In this document: positions 41,259 to 49,113 of the stretch, one piece after another
Numbering within the stretch: the stretch's first letter is position 1
Layout of the letters: each line of letters starts with the position of its first letter
Source of the DNA: Amycolatopsis regifaucium
GTDB lineage: Bacteria; Actinomycetota; Actinomycetes; Mycobacteriales; Pseudonocardiaceae
NCBI RefSeq assembly: GCF_001613935.1
Contig: NZ_LQCI01000003.1
Span: 691,819-755,818 of the forward strand
Length of the DNA stretch: 64,000 bases
Direction of reading: 5' to 3'
Translations under genes and position numbers: made by a program
The notes under the pieces: generated by a model
Databases searched by the model: none
The model's input: only the letters and a program-made list of their open reading frames with translations
Told to the model about the DNA's origin: nothing

Positions 41259-41765
41259 ATGAGTGACTTCATCATCCGGCAGGGTGGTTCTGGGGACTTC
41301 GAGACGCTGCTGAGCATGTTCGACGAGGTCGTCGCGTGGTTGGCCTCGCGCGGCAGCGAAGGGCAGTGGGGGAGCGAGCCGTGGTCCACGATCCCGAAGC
41401 GGGTCGAGCGGGTCCGCGGGATGGCCGACGGGCCGGGGCTGTACCTCGCCGAGATCGACGGCCAGGTGGCCGGGGCGATCATCCTCGGTGACCGTTTCCC
41501 GCATGTCTCACCGGTCGACGAGCCGGAGATCTACATCGGCCTGCTGCTGACCTCGCGCCGGTTCACCGGTCACCGGGTCGGCTCGCGGCTCATCGAGTTC
41601 GCGCTGGCCCAGGCGCGGGACCGCGGCATCGGGCTGGTGCGGGTCGACTGCTGGGCCGGCGGCGACGGCGACCTGCAGCGTTACTACGAGAGCCAGGGCT
41701 TCAAGCCGACGGAACGCTTCGACGTCAACGGCTGGATCGGGCAGGTGTTCGAGCAGCGCCCCTAG
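41259..41765 (+). CDS. GNAT family N-acetyltransferase
   Basis: 168 residues. It begins DFIIRQGGSGDFETLLSMFDE and has the GNAT strand-loop EPEIYIGLLLTSRRFTGHRVGSRLIEFALAQARDRGIGLVRVDCWAGG, followed by RYYESQGFKPTERF. This is the acetyl-CoA site and the usual C-terminal beta bulge. The substrate is unknown. It starts 9 bp after map, behind AGAAGG, so the two are probably one transcript; a link to N-terminal protein modification is possible but unproven. Confidence 0.87.
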   Translation: MSDFIIRQGGSGDFETLLSMFDEVVAWLASRGSEGQWGSEPWSTIPKRVERVRGMADGPGLYLAEIDGQVAGAIILGDRFPHVSPVDEPEIYIGLLLTSRRFTGHRVGSRLIEFALAQARDRGIGLVRVDCWAGGDGDLQRYYESQGFKPTERFDVNGWIGQVFEQRP

Positions 41766-41851
41766 GACTGGCGTCGTCGCGGCTTCGAGTGCACCATAGT
41801 TGACACATCGCCAACAGTGCCCTGGACAGCGCAGTCGCAGAGGAGCCCAGC

Positions 41852-42715
41852 ATGGCCAAGCGTGAACGTTCCCTGGCAGGCAAGGTCGTCGTGATCACCG
41901 GAGCGGCGCAGGGCATCGGAGCCGCCACCGCGTCGGCGCTGTCCCGGCTCGGTGCCAAGGTGGTGATCGGCGATCTGGACCAGGTGCTCGCCGAGAAGAC
42001 CGCGGCCGAACTGGGCGCGGAGGCGCTGCCGCTCGACGTCACCGACATCGAGGGCTTCACCGCGTTCCTCGACGAGGTCGAGCGGCGCGTCGGGCCGATC
42101 GACGTGCTGATCAACAACGCGGGCATCATGCCGCTCGCGCCGCTCGACGAAGAGGACGACGCGGCGACCCGGCGGCTGCTCGAAATCAACCTGCACGCGG
42201 TCATCCACGGCACCAGGGAAGCGGTCAAGCGAATGCGCCCGCGTGGCACGGGTCACATCGTCAACATCGCTTCGATGGCGGGAAAGGCCGGCTTCCCCGG
42301 CGCCGCCACCTACTGCGCCACGAAACACGCCGTCGTCGGCCTGTCGGAATCGGTGCATCTGGAACTGCGCGGAACGGGCGTCCTGGTCTCGTGCGTGATG
42401 CCCGCCGTGGTGCGCACCGAACTGGCCAGCGGGCTGGGCGAGGCGAAGTTCTTCAAATCCGTGCAGCCGGAAGATGTGGCGCAGGCCATCGCCGATGCGT
42501 TGCGCCGTCCCAAATTCGACGTCTTCGTTCCCGCGTCGCTGGACGCCATGGGCAGGATCACACGGCTCCTTCCCCGGCGCGTCGGCGAAGGGCTGGTGCG
42601 CGCACTCGGTGGCGACCGGATTTTGGCCTCGGCAACGCATTCCAGCGCCCGCACGGAGTACGAATCGCGGGCCGCGCGCAGCGCTCCGGCGGCGGAAAAG
42701 GAGCCCGGTTCTTGA
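41852..42715 (+). CDS. Short-chain dehydrogenase/reductase
   Basis: 287 residues, classical SDR. The NAD(P) site is VITGAAQGIGAATA, the NNAG motif is INNAGIMPLAP, and the catalytic Ser-Tyr-Lys lie in NIASMAGKAG and YCATKH. The C-terminal extension of about 50 residues (GRITRLLPRRVGEGLVRALGG) is common in mycobacterial SDRs of lipid metabolism. Substrate unknown. The ATG follows GAGGAG. The PhaC-like hydrolase lies 118 bp downstream on the same strand. Confidence 0.9.
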   Translation: MAKRERSLAGKVVVITGAAQGIGAATASALSRLGAKVVIGDLDQVLAEKTAAELGAEALPLDVTDIEGFTAFLDEVERRVGPIDVLINNAGIMPLAPLDEEDDAATRRLLEINLHAVIHGTREAVKRMRPRGTGHIVNIASMAGKAGFPGAATYCATKHAVVGLSESVHLELRGTGVLVSCVMPAVVRTELASGLGEAKFFKSVQPEDVAQAIADALRRPKFDVFVPASLDAMGRITRLLPRRVGEGLVRALGGDRILASATHSSARTEYESRAARSAPAAEKEPGS

Positions 42716-42833
42716 CTCGGACGGCCTAGCGACCGTCCGAAGTGGACGGCCTGGAACGGCGACGGTATTGAGTCGTGCGCCCGTACGCGGCAAGATTGCG
42801 TCTTACCGCGTTGATCCCTCCAGGAGGCACCTC

Positions 42834-43889
42834 ATGGCAACACCCCCGGCACGGCTCGCCGCCGCCGCGTCGAACGTCGTCGGGAAGGTGCTGCACGGTG
42901 GTGTCGCCGATCTCCGCCCGGTGCCGCGCGTCCTGATCGACCAGGGCCCCAACCGGTCGGTCTACCGGCTGACGAACGGCAAGGAGCCGGTGCCCGGGCC
43001 GCCGGTGCTGCTGGTGCCGCCGCTGGCCGCGCCCGCGCTGTGCTTCGACCTGCGCCGCGGCTGCAGTCTTGCCGAGCACCTGGTCGACGGTGGCCGCAAC
43101 ACCTACCTGGTCGACTACGGGAATGTCGCCTTCTCCGATCGGCGCCTCGGCATCGAGCACTGGATCGACGAGGTGCTCCCGCGCGCCATCCGCAAGGTCA
43201 GCGAGGACTCCGGCGGCCAGGGCGTGCACGTCGTCGCGTGGTGCCTCGGCGGCATTTTCTCCCTGCTGACCGCCGCCGACCAGCCCGAGCTGCCGATCGA
43301 GTCGATCGCGACCGTCGCGTCGCCGTTCGACTTCACCGCCATCCCGCTGATCGCGCCGTTCCGCCCGCTGGTGGACCTCACCGGCGGCCACCTGCTGACG
43401 CCGTTCTACCGCGTGCTCGGCGGCGCACCGTCCTATTTGGTCAGCCGCGTCTTCCGGGTGACCGGTATCAGCAAGGAGATCACCAAACCGCTGGCGATTT
43501 TGAAGAATCTCGACGACCGGGACTACCTGGCGCAGATCGAGGCCGTCGACCACTTCATGGACAACATGATCGCCTACCCCGGGCGGACGTTCGGCCAGAT
43601 CTACCACCGGTTCTTCCGCGCGAACGACCTCGCCGAGGGGACGGTCGACCTCAACGGCCGCATCATCGCGCTGTCCGGGGTGAAGGTGCCCACGCTGATC
43701 ATCGCCGGGCAGAACGACACGATCGCGCCGCGTGCGGCCGTCGAGCGGCTCACCGGCCTGCTGGACAACGCGCCGTCGGTGACCTTCGAGACCGCGCCCG
43801 GCGGGCACCTGGGTGTCCTCACCGGCCGGAAAGCACGCGGGACCACCTGGCGCTACCTCGATCGCTTCCTCGACGAACAGGTCGCCTGA
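42834..43889 (+). CDS. PhaC-like alpha/beta hydrolase with Cys nucleophile
   Basis: 351 residues. The nucleophile motif is AWCLGG with Cys137 where lipases have Ser; Cys is the rule for polyhydroxyalkanoate synthases. The Asp and His of the triad are in AGQNDTIAP and GGHLGV. The protein lacks the long N-terminal domain of class I synthases and resembles actinobacterial PhaC-related proteins of unknown substrate. No phaA, phaB or phasin gene is nearby, although the SDR just upstream could act as a reductase. The ATG follows CAGGAGG at 42821-42827; the longer frame starts inside the SDR gene. Confidence 0.83.
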   Translation: MATPPARLAAAASNVVGKVLHGGVADLRPVPRVLIDQGPNRSVYRLTNGKEPVPGPPVLLVPPLAAPALCFDLRRGCSLAEHLVDGGRNTYLVDYGNVAFSDRRLGIEHWIDEVLPRAIRKVSEDSGGQGVHVVAWCLGGIFSLLTAADQPELPIESIATVASPFDFTAIPLIAPFRPLVDLTGGHLLTPFYRVLGGAPSYLVSRVFRVTGISKEITKPLAILKNLDDRDYLAQIEAVDHFMDNMIAYPGRTFGQIYHRFFRANDLAEGTVDLNGRIIALSGVKVPTLIIAGQNDTIAPRAAVERLTGLLDNAPSVTFETAPGGHLGVLTGRKARGTTWRYLDRFLDEQVA

Positions 43890-43892
43890 GCC

Positions 43893-44888
43893 TCAGTCGG
43901 CGGCTTCCTCGCTCTTGCGCCGAGTGGTCATCGCACTGCGCATCGACTGGCGTGGCGCGATCATGTCGACCATTTCGGTGATGTGGTGCCAGGCGTCGGT
44001 GATCTCGGCGGTCGCGCGGTCGCGTTCCAGGACGACCGTGGACAGCACCAGCGCCGTCAGCCCGATGGTGGCGTCGAAGGTCTGGATCAGCAGCATCCTC
44101 GCCGCCAGTTCGTAGTCCCCGTAAGGTCCCACGCCGCGCGCCGCACCGAAGATCATGAAGGTGCAGACGCACAGGGAACACAGCAGCGCACCGGCCTGCC
44201 GGAAGCGCAGGGCCGCCCACACCAGCACGGGGAAGACGATGAACGTCTTGGGTGGGTCGGTGCCGGCGAGGAACGAGACACCGAAAACGCAGACGCCGAG
44301 CGCGGTGGCTTCGGCCCAGCGGGAAAGTGGTATCCGGGTCGGCGGCCGGAATCTCCGCGCGAGCAGCAGCAGCGGAGTGATGGTGAGGACGCCCATCGCG
44401 TCGCCGGTCCACCAGACCAGCGCCGTCGGCCAGAATTCGGTGGACGCGAGCCCTCCTCCGGCGACCAGTGCGCCGGTGCCGATCAGCGCGCTGACCGCCG
44501 TGCCCCCGATCGCGCCGATGACGACCAGCAGGACGACGTCCGGGAGCCGGGCGAGCCGGGTGCGGAAACCACACCGTCGCATCGCGGCGTAGCCCAGCAG
44601 CGGTCCGAGGGTGTTCCCGGCGGAGATCACCAGGACCACGAGTGGCGAGGGCCCGAACGTGACGTTCGTCAGGAGCGCGCCGAGGGCGATCCCCGGCCAG
44701 AACCGCGGTCCGAGCAGCATCGGTACCGCCAGTGCGACCCCGGCCGCGGGCCACAGCGGCGAGATCTGCGCACGGACGATCGCCCACTGGATGCCGATCT
44801 GGCCGACGGCGAAGTAGCAGGCCGTGCTGCCGAGGACGATCAGACACCACTGTGCGACAGGGGAGAGCTGTCGAGCGGAGCGTCTCAT
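43893..44888 (-). CDS. Orphan MASE1 membrane sensor protein
   Basis: 331 residues with eight to nine predicted membrane helices. WAIVRAQISPLWPAAGVALAVPMLLGPRFWPGIALGALLTNV is the MASE1 signature. MASE1 domains usually feed a C-terminal histidine kinase, GGDEF or EAL domain. Here the chain ends about 45 residues after the last helix, with only a charged tail (ITEMVDMIAPRQSMRSAMTTRRKSEEAAD). No output domain or partner kinase gene adjoins. It converges with the PhaC-like gene with a gap of three bases. Confidence 0.85.
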   Translation of the reverse strand: MRRSARQLSPVAQWCLIVLGSTACYFAVGQIGIQWAIVRAQISPLWPAAGVALAVPMLLGPRFWPGIALGALLTNVTFGPSPLVVLVISAGNTLGPLLGYAAMRRCGFRTRLARLPDVVLLVVIGAIGGTAVSALIGTGALVAGGGLASTEFWPTALVWWTGDAMGVLTITPLLLLARRFRPPTRIPLSRWAEATALGVCVFGVSFLAGTDPPKTFIVFPVLVWAALRFRQAGALLCSLCVCTFMIFGAARGVGPYGDYELAARMLLIQTFDATIGLTALVLSTVVLERDRATAEITDAWHHITEMVDMIAPRQSMRSAMTTRRKSEEAAD

Positions 44889-45053
44889 CGCGACTCCGGC
44901 TTTGGCGGGCTGGGAAAACTACGAGAATACCCCGGCCCGGCCCCGCCGGAGGGTCGCCGGATGGTGTTGTCGTGGTCGCGGAGCCTGTTGGGAATAAACG
45001 AAAATGGTGCCGATGCGGAAGCCGTGCGCAGCCGCACGGGCGCTTGGGCCTGG

Positions 45054-45110
45054 TGTCCGTGAAGGCCTCCTTCCCTACTTTGAAGGTAGGGAAGGAGGCC
45101 TTCACGGACA
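45054..45110. terminator. Hairpin with perfect 25-bp arms (TGAAGGCCCC family)
   Basis: Arms 45054-45078 and 45086-45110 are fully complementary around TTTGAAG. The core reads GTGAAGGCCTCCTTCC. It lies 19 bp past the stop of the FadE23-like gene. Confidence 0.75.
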
Positions 45111-45128
45111 AAGCACGCGACCCACTGT

Positions 45129-46337
45129 CTACTTGAGTTCGGCGCTCGTCTTGCCCAGGATCCGGCGCGCCACGATCAGCTGCTGGATCTGTTGCGTGCC
45201 TTCGAAGATGTCCAGGATCTTCGCGTCCCGGCTCCACTTCTCCAGCAGCGATTCCTCGGTGTAGCCGAAGGTTCCCGCCAGCTCGACGCATTTCAGCGTG
45301 ATCTCGACGACCGACCGGCCCGCCTTCGCCTTGGCCATCGAGGCCTGCAGCGAGTTCGGCTTGCGGTTGTCGGCCATCCACGCCGATTCCATGGTCAGCA
45401 GGTAAGCCGCTTCGTAGTCGGCTTCCAGCTGCAGGAACGTGGCGGCGGCGGCGTGCTGGCTGTGGACGGGCTTGTCGTAGTCGATGCTCACCCCGGCGTC
45501 GGTGAGGATCTTCCGGGTCTCTTCGAGCGCCGCGCGGGCGACACCGATGGCCATGGCGGCGACCAGCGGGCGGGTGTTGTCGAAGGTCTGCATGACCCCG
45601 GCGAAACCCTTGGCGGTGTCGATCTCCGGCGTGCCGAGGAGATTCTCCTTGGGCACGCGGACGTTCTCGAAGCGCAGCACGGCGGTGTCGGAGGCGCGGA
45701 TACCGAGTTTGTGCTCGACGCGCACCACCTCGAAGCCGGGAGTGCCCTTCTCGACGACGAACGACTTGATCGCCGCGCGGCCCTTCGTCTTGTCCAGAGT
45801 GGCCCAGACGACGACGGCGTCGGCGCGCTCGCCGGCGGTCACGAAGATCTTCTCGCCGTTGATCACGTAGTCGTCACCGTCGAGACGCGCGGTCGCGGTG
45901 ATCGCGGCGGAGTCGGAACCGCAGTCCGGTTCGGTGATCGCCATCGCGGCCCACAGACCGGAGAACTTCTTGAGCTGTTCGTCGGTGGCGACCGAGCCGA
46001 TGGCGGCGTTGCCGAGGCCCTGACGCGGCATCGACAGCAGCAATCCGACGTCGCCCCAGCACATCTCGATCGTGCCGAGCACGATGTTGAGGTTGGAACC
46101 GTTGCGGTTGCCCGGTTTCTCGTTCTTCTCGGAGCGGCGGACGCCCGCCGCACCCGCGCCGCCCTCGCCGGAGGAGTTCAGCCCGTCCAGCAGCGCGGCG
46201 AACATGTCGAGTTCGGTCGGATAGGTGTGTTCGGCGCGGTCGTACTTGCGCGAGATCGGCCGGAACACCTCGGCCGCGGCCTGGTACGCCTGGTTGATCA
46301 GGGTGCCGGCCTTCTTCGGAACCTCAAGGTTGATCAT
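45129..46337 (-). CDS. Acyl-CoA dehydrogenase, FadE23-like
   Basis: 402 residues. The start NLEVPKKAGTLINQAYQAAAEVFRPISRKYDRAEHTYPTEL and the end LLEKWSRDAKILDIFEGTQQIQQLIVARRI are the pattern of M. tuberculosis FadE23. The FAD/acyl loop reads AMAITEPDCGSDSAAITATA, and the Glu of IFEGTQQIQ is the likely base. It lies directly behind a FadE24-like gene, as in mycobacteria, and the two probably form a heteromeric enzyme of fatty acid or side-chain oxidation. The ATG follows AAAGG at 5 bp. A long hairpin fills the 94 bp between the genes. Confidence 0.9.
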   Translation of the reverse strand: MINLEVPKKAGTLINQAYQAAAEVFRPISRKYDRAEHTYPTELDMFAALLDGLNSSGEGGAGAAGVRRSEKNEKPGNRNGSNLNIVLGTIEMCWGDVGLLLSMPRQGLGNAAIGSVATDEQLKKFSGLWAAMAITEPDCGSDSAAITATARLDGDDYVINGEKIFVTAGERADAVVVWATLDKTKGRAAIKSFVVEKGTPGFEVVRVEHKLGIRASDTAVLRFENVRVPKENLLGTPEIDTAKGFAGVMQTFDNTRPLVAAMAIGVARAALEETRKILTDAGVSIDYDKPVHSQHAAAATFLQLEADYEAAYLLTMESAWMADNRKPNSLQASMAKAKAGRSVVEITLKCVELAGTFGYTEESLLEKWSRDAKILDIFEGTQQIQQLIVARRILGKTSAELK

Positions 46338-46355
46338 GATTGCCTTTCGAAAGTC

Positions 46356-46435
46356 CTAGGTCGTGGCCTGTGAGTCCGTTCGATGGGCCGCCTGGGCGCG
46401 AAGACCGCGGACATGACTTGCAGGGCACGACCTAG
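46356..46435 (-). promoter_or_regulatory. Extended intercistronic hairpin between the FadE24-like and FadE23-like genes
   Basis: The outer stem pairs 46356-46370 with 46421-46435 (15 bp, one mismatch; CTAGGTCGTG is perfect). Inside, GTCCG (46374-46378) pairs with CGGAC (46408-46412), then TTCG with CGAA. The far end includes the stop codon of the FadE24-like gene. It may tune expression or stability of the downstream cistron. Confidence 0.5.
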
Positions 46436-47754
46436 AGGAGGACGGCGCCTTCCATCACGCCGATCGCGCGGAGGTCGCGGTACCAGCGTTCGACCGGGTG
46501 TTCCTTGACGAAGCCGTGCCCGCCGAGCAGCTGCACTCCGGCGCTGCCGATCTGCATTCCCTTGTCGGCGGCCAGTTTCCTGGCCAGCGCGACCTCGCGG
46601 GCGTACGGTTTGCCCTGTTCGGCGCGGGAAGCGGCGCGAAGGGTGACCAACCGCAGCCCCTCCAGTTCGATGGCGATGTCGGCGACCGAGAACGCGACGG
46701 CCTGCCGGTGGCTCACCGGTTCGCCGAACGCCTTGCGCTCGTTGACGTAAGGCACCACGTAGTCGAGGACGGCCTTCGCGGTCCCGGCGGCCAGCGCGGC
46801 CCACCCGAGCCGCGAGAGCCGGACGACCTCGGTGAAGACCTCGGCCTTGCCGCCGCCGAGCAGCGCTCCCGCCGGCAGAGCGACCTTCTCCAGGTGCAGC
46901 TTGCCGGTGGCCGCGCCGCGCAGGCCCATCGCGGGCTCGGTCTCGATGGTGACGCCCGAGTTGGAAGACTCCACGAGGAACAGCGCCGGGCCGCGGCCTT
47001 CGAGGTCGGCCGAGACGATGAACAGTTCGGCGTCCGCGGCACGGGGTACCAGCGACTTCACACCGTCGAGCTGGTAGCCCTTCGGCGTGCGGCGGGCCTT
47101 GGTCGCCGGTTTGAACGGGTCGAACAGCGCCGTGCGCTCCTGCAGCGCGAGCGCCGCGGCCGGGACGTTCTCGCCGACGAACGCGGGCAGGTAGTCCGCC
47201 TGCTGCTGCTCGTCGCCGTAGGACACCAGCGCGGTGCTGACCGCGGAGGGCGCGAGCACCGCGACCGCGAGGCCGAGGTCTCCGTGCGCGAGCGCCTCGG
47301 CGACCAGCGTGTTCGTGACGACCGATCGCTCGGTGCCGACACCGCCCAGCTCCTCGGGGATGCCGACGAGCGTGATCCCGAGTTCGGCGGCGCGGCTCAG
47401 CAGGCCTTCGGGCGCCTTGAGCTTCGCGTCGGCGTCGGCCGCGGCGGGCCGCAGCTGCTCGGCGGCGAACTCCGTCACGGTCTCGACGATGAGCTGCTGG
47501 TCCTCACTCGGGGTGAGATCGAACAGTCCCGTGTCCTCCGTCGGCGCGAGCCGCGCGGGCTTGCCGAGCCGCTGGGCGGACTTGAACGTCCTGCTCGCCG
47601 CGCCGGCGACCCGGAAGCCGTTCCGCGTCCCGGCGCTGACCAGGTTCTGCACGGGCTTCCGCAGTCCTGCCCGTTCAATGACCTTGCTCCCGGCCAGCCG
47701 GGTGAGCGCGGACAGGCCAAAGCCCATCGCGTCTCGTTTCCTAGGCGCACCCAC
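46432..47754 (-). CDS. Acyl-CoA dehydrogenase-like protein, FadE24-like
   Basis: 440 residues. A roughly 60-residue N-terminal extension precedes the dehydrogenase fold (FDLTPSEDQQLIVETVTEFAAEQLRPAAADADAK). The FAD/acyl loop of normal enzymes (TEPxxGSD) is replaced by AAALALQERTALFDPFKP. The chain ends at VERWYRDLRAIGVMEGAVLL, just after the position of the usual catalytic Glu, without the last helix. It therefore looks like the less catalytic partner of the FadE23-like subunit. A GTG at 47754 with GGGAGA is taken as start; ATG 47727 is the alternative. A perfect 18-bp palindrome lies 23 bp upstream. Confidence 0.88.
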   Translation of the reverse strand: MGAPRKRDAMGFGLSALTRLAGSKVIERAGLRKPVQNLVSAGTRNGFRVAGAASRTFKSAQRLGKPARLAPTEDTGLFDLTPSEDQQLIVETVTEFAAEQLRPAAADADAKLKAPEGLLSRAAELGITLVGIPEELGGVGTERSVVTNTLVAEALAHGDLGLAVAVLAPSAVSTALVSYGDEQQQADYLPAFVGENVPAAALALQERTALFDPFKPATKARRTPKGYQLDGVKSLVPRAADAELFIVSADLEGRGPALFLVESSNSGVTIETEPAMGLRGAATGKLHLEKVALPAGALLGGGKAEVFTEVVRLSRLGWAALAAGTAKAVLDYVVPYVNERKAFGEPVSHRQAVAFSVADIAIELEGLRLVTLRAASRAEQGKPYAREVALARKLAADKGMQIGSAGVQLLGGHGFVKEHPVERWYRDLRAIGVMEGAVLL

Positions 47755-47776
47755 GGTGAGTCTCCCTGCCTCGCTT

Positions 47777-47794
47777 ACCTACTCGCGAGTAGGT
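47777..47794. promoter_or_regulatory. Perfect 18-bp palindrome upstream of the FadE24-like gene
   Basis: ACCTACTCGCGAGTAGGT is perfectly symmetric and centred about 31 bp upstream of the GTG start. Its form is that of a TetR-family operator. It would control the FadE24-FadE23-like operon. It differs from the operators near fadA and accD1. Confidence 0.65.
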
Positions 47795-47837
47795 TAACCC
47801 TCCTGGGACGGATGCGCTACCACGGGGGAGGCGAACG

Positions 47838-49061
47838 TCACGCTCGTGAGTGATTCGGGTCATGCTCACCGCCCAAAACACTCACGACTTTGCGTCGCTC
47901 GAAGGTCACGAGCCCCACCGCGGCCAGAGCCACGATGCCGACCAAGGCCACCGCCGGTACCAGCTCCAGCAACGGGGTCGCCGCCAGCAGGACCACGCCG
48001 AGCACCAGCCGCTGTACGTTCCACGCACCCAGGTTCCGCCGCCGCAGCCCGCTCAACGCGATCAGGTAGAGCGCGAGCCCGCCGGTGAGCGCCCAGATCG
48101 GGGTCCCGTGCAGACCGTCGGAGAGGCTGTGGTGTTCGGTGTCGGACACGTACAGCAGCGATTTCTTCAGTCCCAGCGCCACCAGCACGATCCCGGCGAT
48201 GAGCGGGAGGTGCAGGAACGTGTACGTGTCCGTCCCGATCTGCACCCGCTCCACGCCCTCCGCGCGCTTGAGGTTGCGCTCGGAAACGTGCGCGACGACG
48301 GCGAAGTACATCCACCACATCGCCGAGGCCAGCGTGAGCCCGAAGACGGCGGCCAGCGTGATCGGCCAGGACATCGGATACGAGCCGATCCCGATGCCGA
48401 TCGCCACGATCGACTCGCCGAGCGCGATGATCACGATCAGCCCGAAGCGCTCGGCGAAATGGCCGGGCTGGTGCAGGCGCCAGTCCGAGGAACGCGTCCG
48501 GAAGACGTTGACGTAGTCCGCGAGCAGGGCGGCGGCCCAGATGCCGAGCTGCACCCAGCCGGAGAAGAAGGCCGCGACGGTCAGCAGCACGACGCTCGGC
48601 AGCAGGCCGATGAACATCTTCAGCACCGTCTTGCGCAGGTCCGGGTCGTTCCGCCCGGCCCCGAGGAAGGCGGTCAGGTGCAGCAGTCGCACGAGGAAAT
48701 AGCAGCCGACGAACATCAGTGGCGCGTACAGCCCGCCGGGGAGGTCGGTGAACGCCTCCGGGATGGTCAGCGACACCAGGAACATCGTCCCCATCGCGGC
48801 GAACATCGCCAGCTGGGCGATACCGCGGTCGACGTGCACCGTGTTGGCCAGCCAGGCGTAGGCGCACCAGCACCACCACAGGACGGCGATCATGGCCACG
48901 CCCTGCCCGATGCCGAGCGGGGTGAGGTGATCGGCCATCAGCTGGGTGGTCTGGGTGATGGCGTAGACGAAGACCAGATCGAAGAAGAGTTCCAGCGTGG
49001 TGACCTTGTGGTCTTCTTCCCGGGTCACCAGATGCAGGCCGCGTTTCGTTGGCACGCGCAT
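47838..49061 (-). CDS. Low-temperature-requirement A (LtrA) family membrane protein
   Basis: 407 residues with about twelve hydrophobic segments. The N-terminal signature VTTLELFFDLVFVYAITQTTQLM and the central HFAERFGLIVIIALGESIVAIGIGIG define the LtrA family, first tied to growth of Listeria at low temperature; the molecular role is unknown. The ATG at 49061 gives the start MRVPTKRGLHLV; an in-frame GTG at 49088 is also possible, with AAGGAG between them. It lies between the FadE pair and the TetR gene and is read in the same direction as both. Confidence 0.9.
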   Translation of the reverse strand: MRVPTKRGLHLVTREEDHKVTTLELFFDLVFVYAITQTTQLMADHLTPLGIGQGVAMIAVLWWCWCAYAWLANTVHVDRGIAQLAMFAAMGTMFLVSLTIPEAFTDLPGGLYAPLMFVGCYFLVRLLHLTAFLGAGRNDPDLRKTVLKMFIGLLPSVVLLTVAAFFSGWVQLGIWAAALLADYVNVFRTRSSDWRLHQPGHFAERFGLIVIIALGESIVAIGIGIGSYPMSWPITLAAVFGLTLASAMWWMYFAVVAHVSERNLKRAEGVERVQIGTDTYTFLHLPLIAGIVLVALGLKKSLLYVSDTEHHSLSDGLHGTPIWALTGGLALYLIALSGLRRRNLGAWNVQRLVLGVVLLAATPLLELVPAVALVGIVALAAVGLVTFERRKVVSVLGGEHDPNHSRA

Positions 49062-49113
49062 ATCGTGCCCGTCGCTCCTTCGCGACACACGCGAGTTTGC
49101 CCAGAGCTGACTT

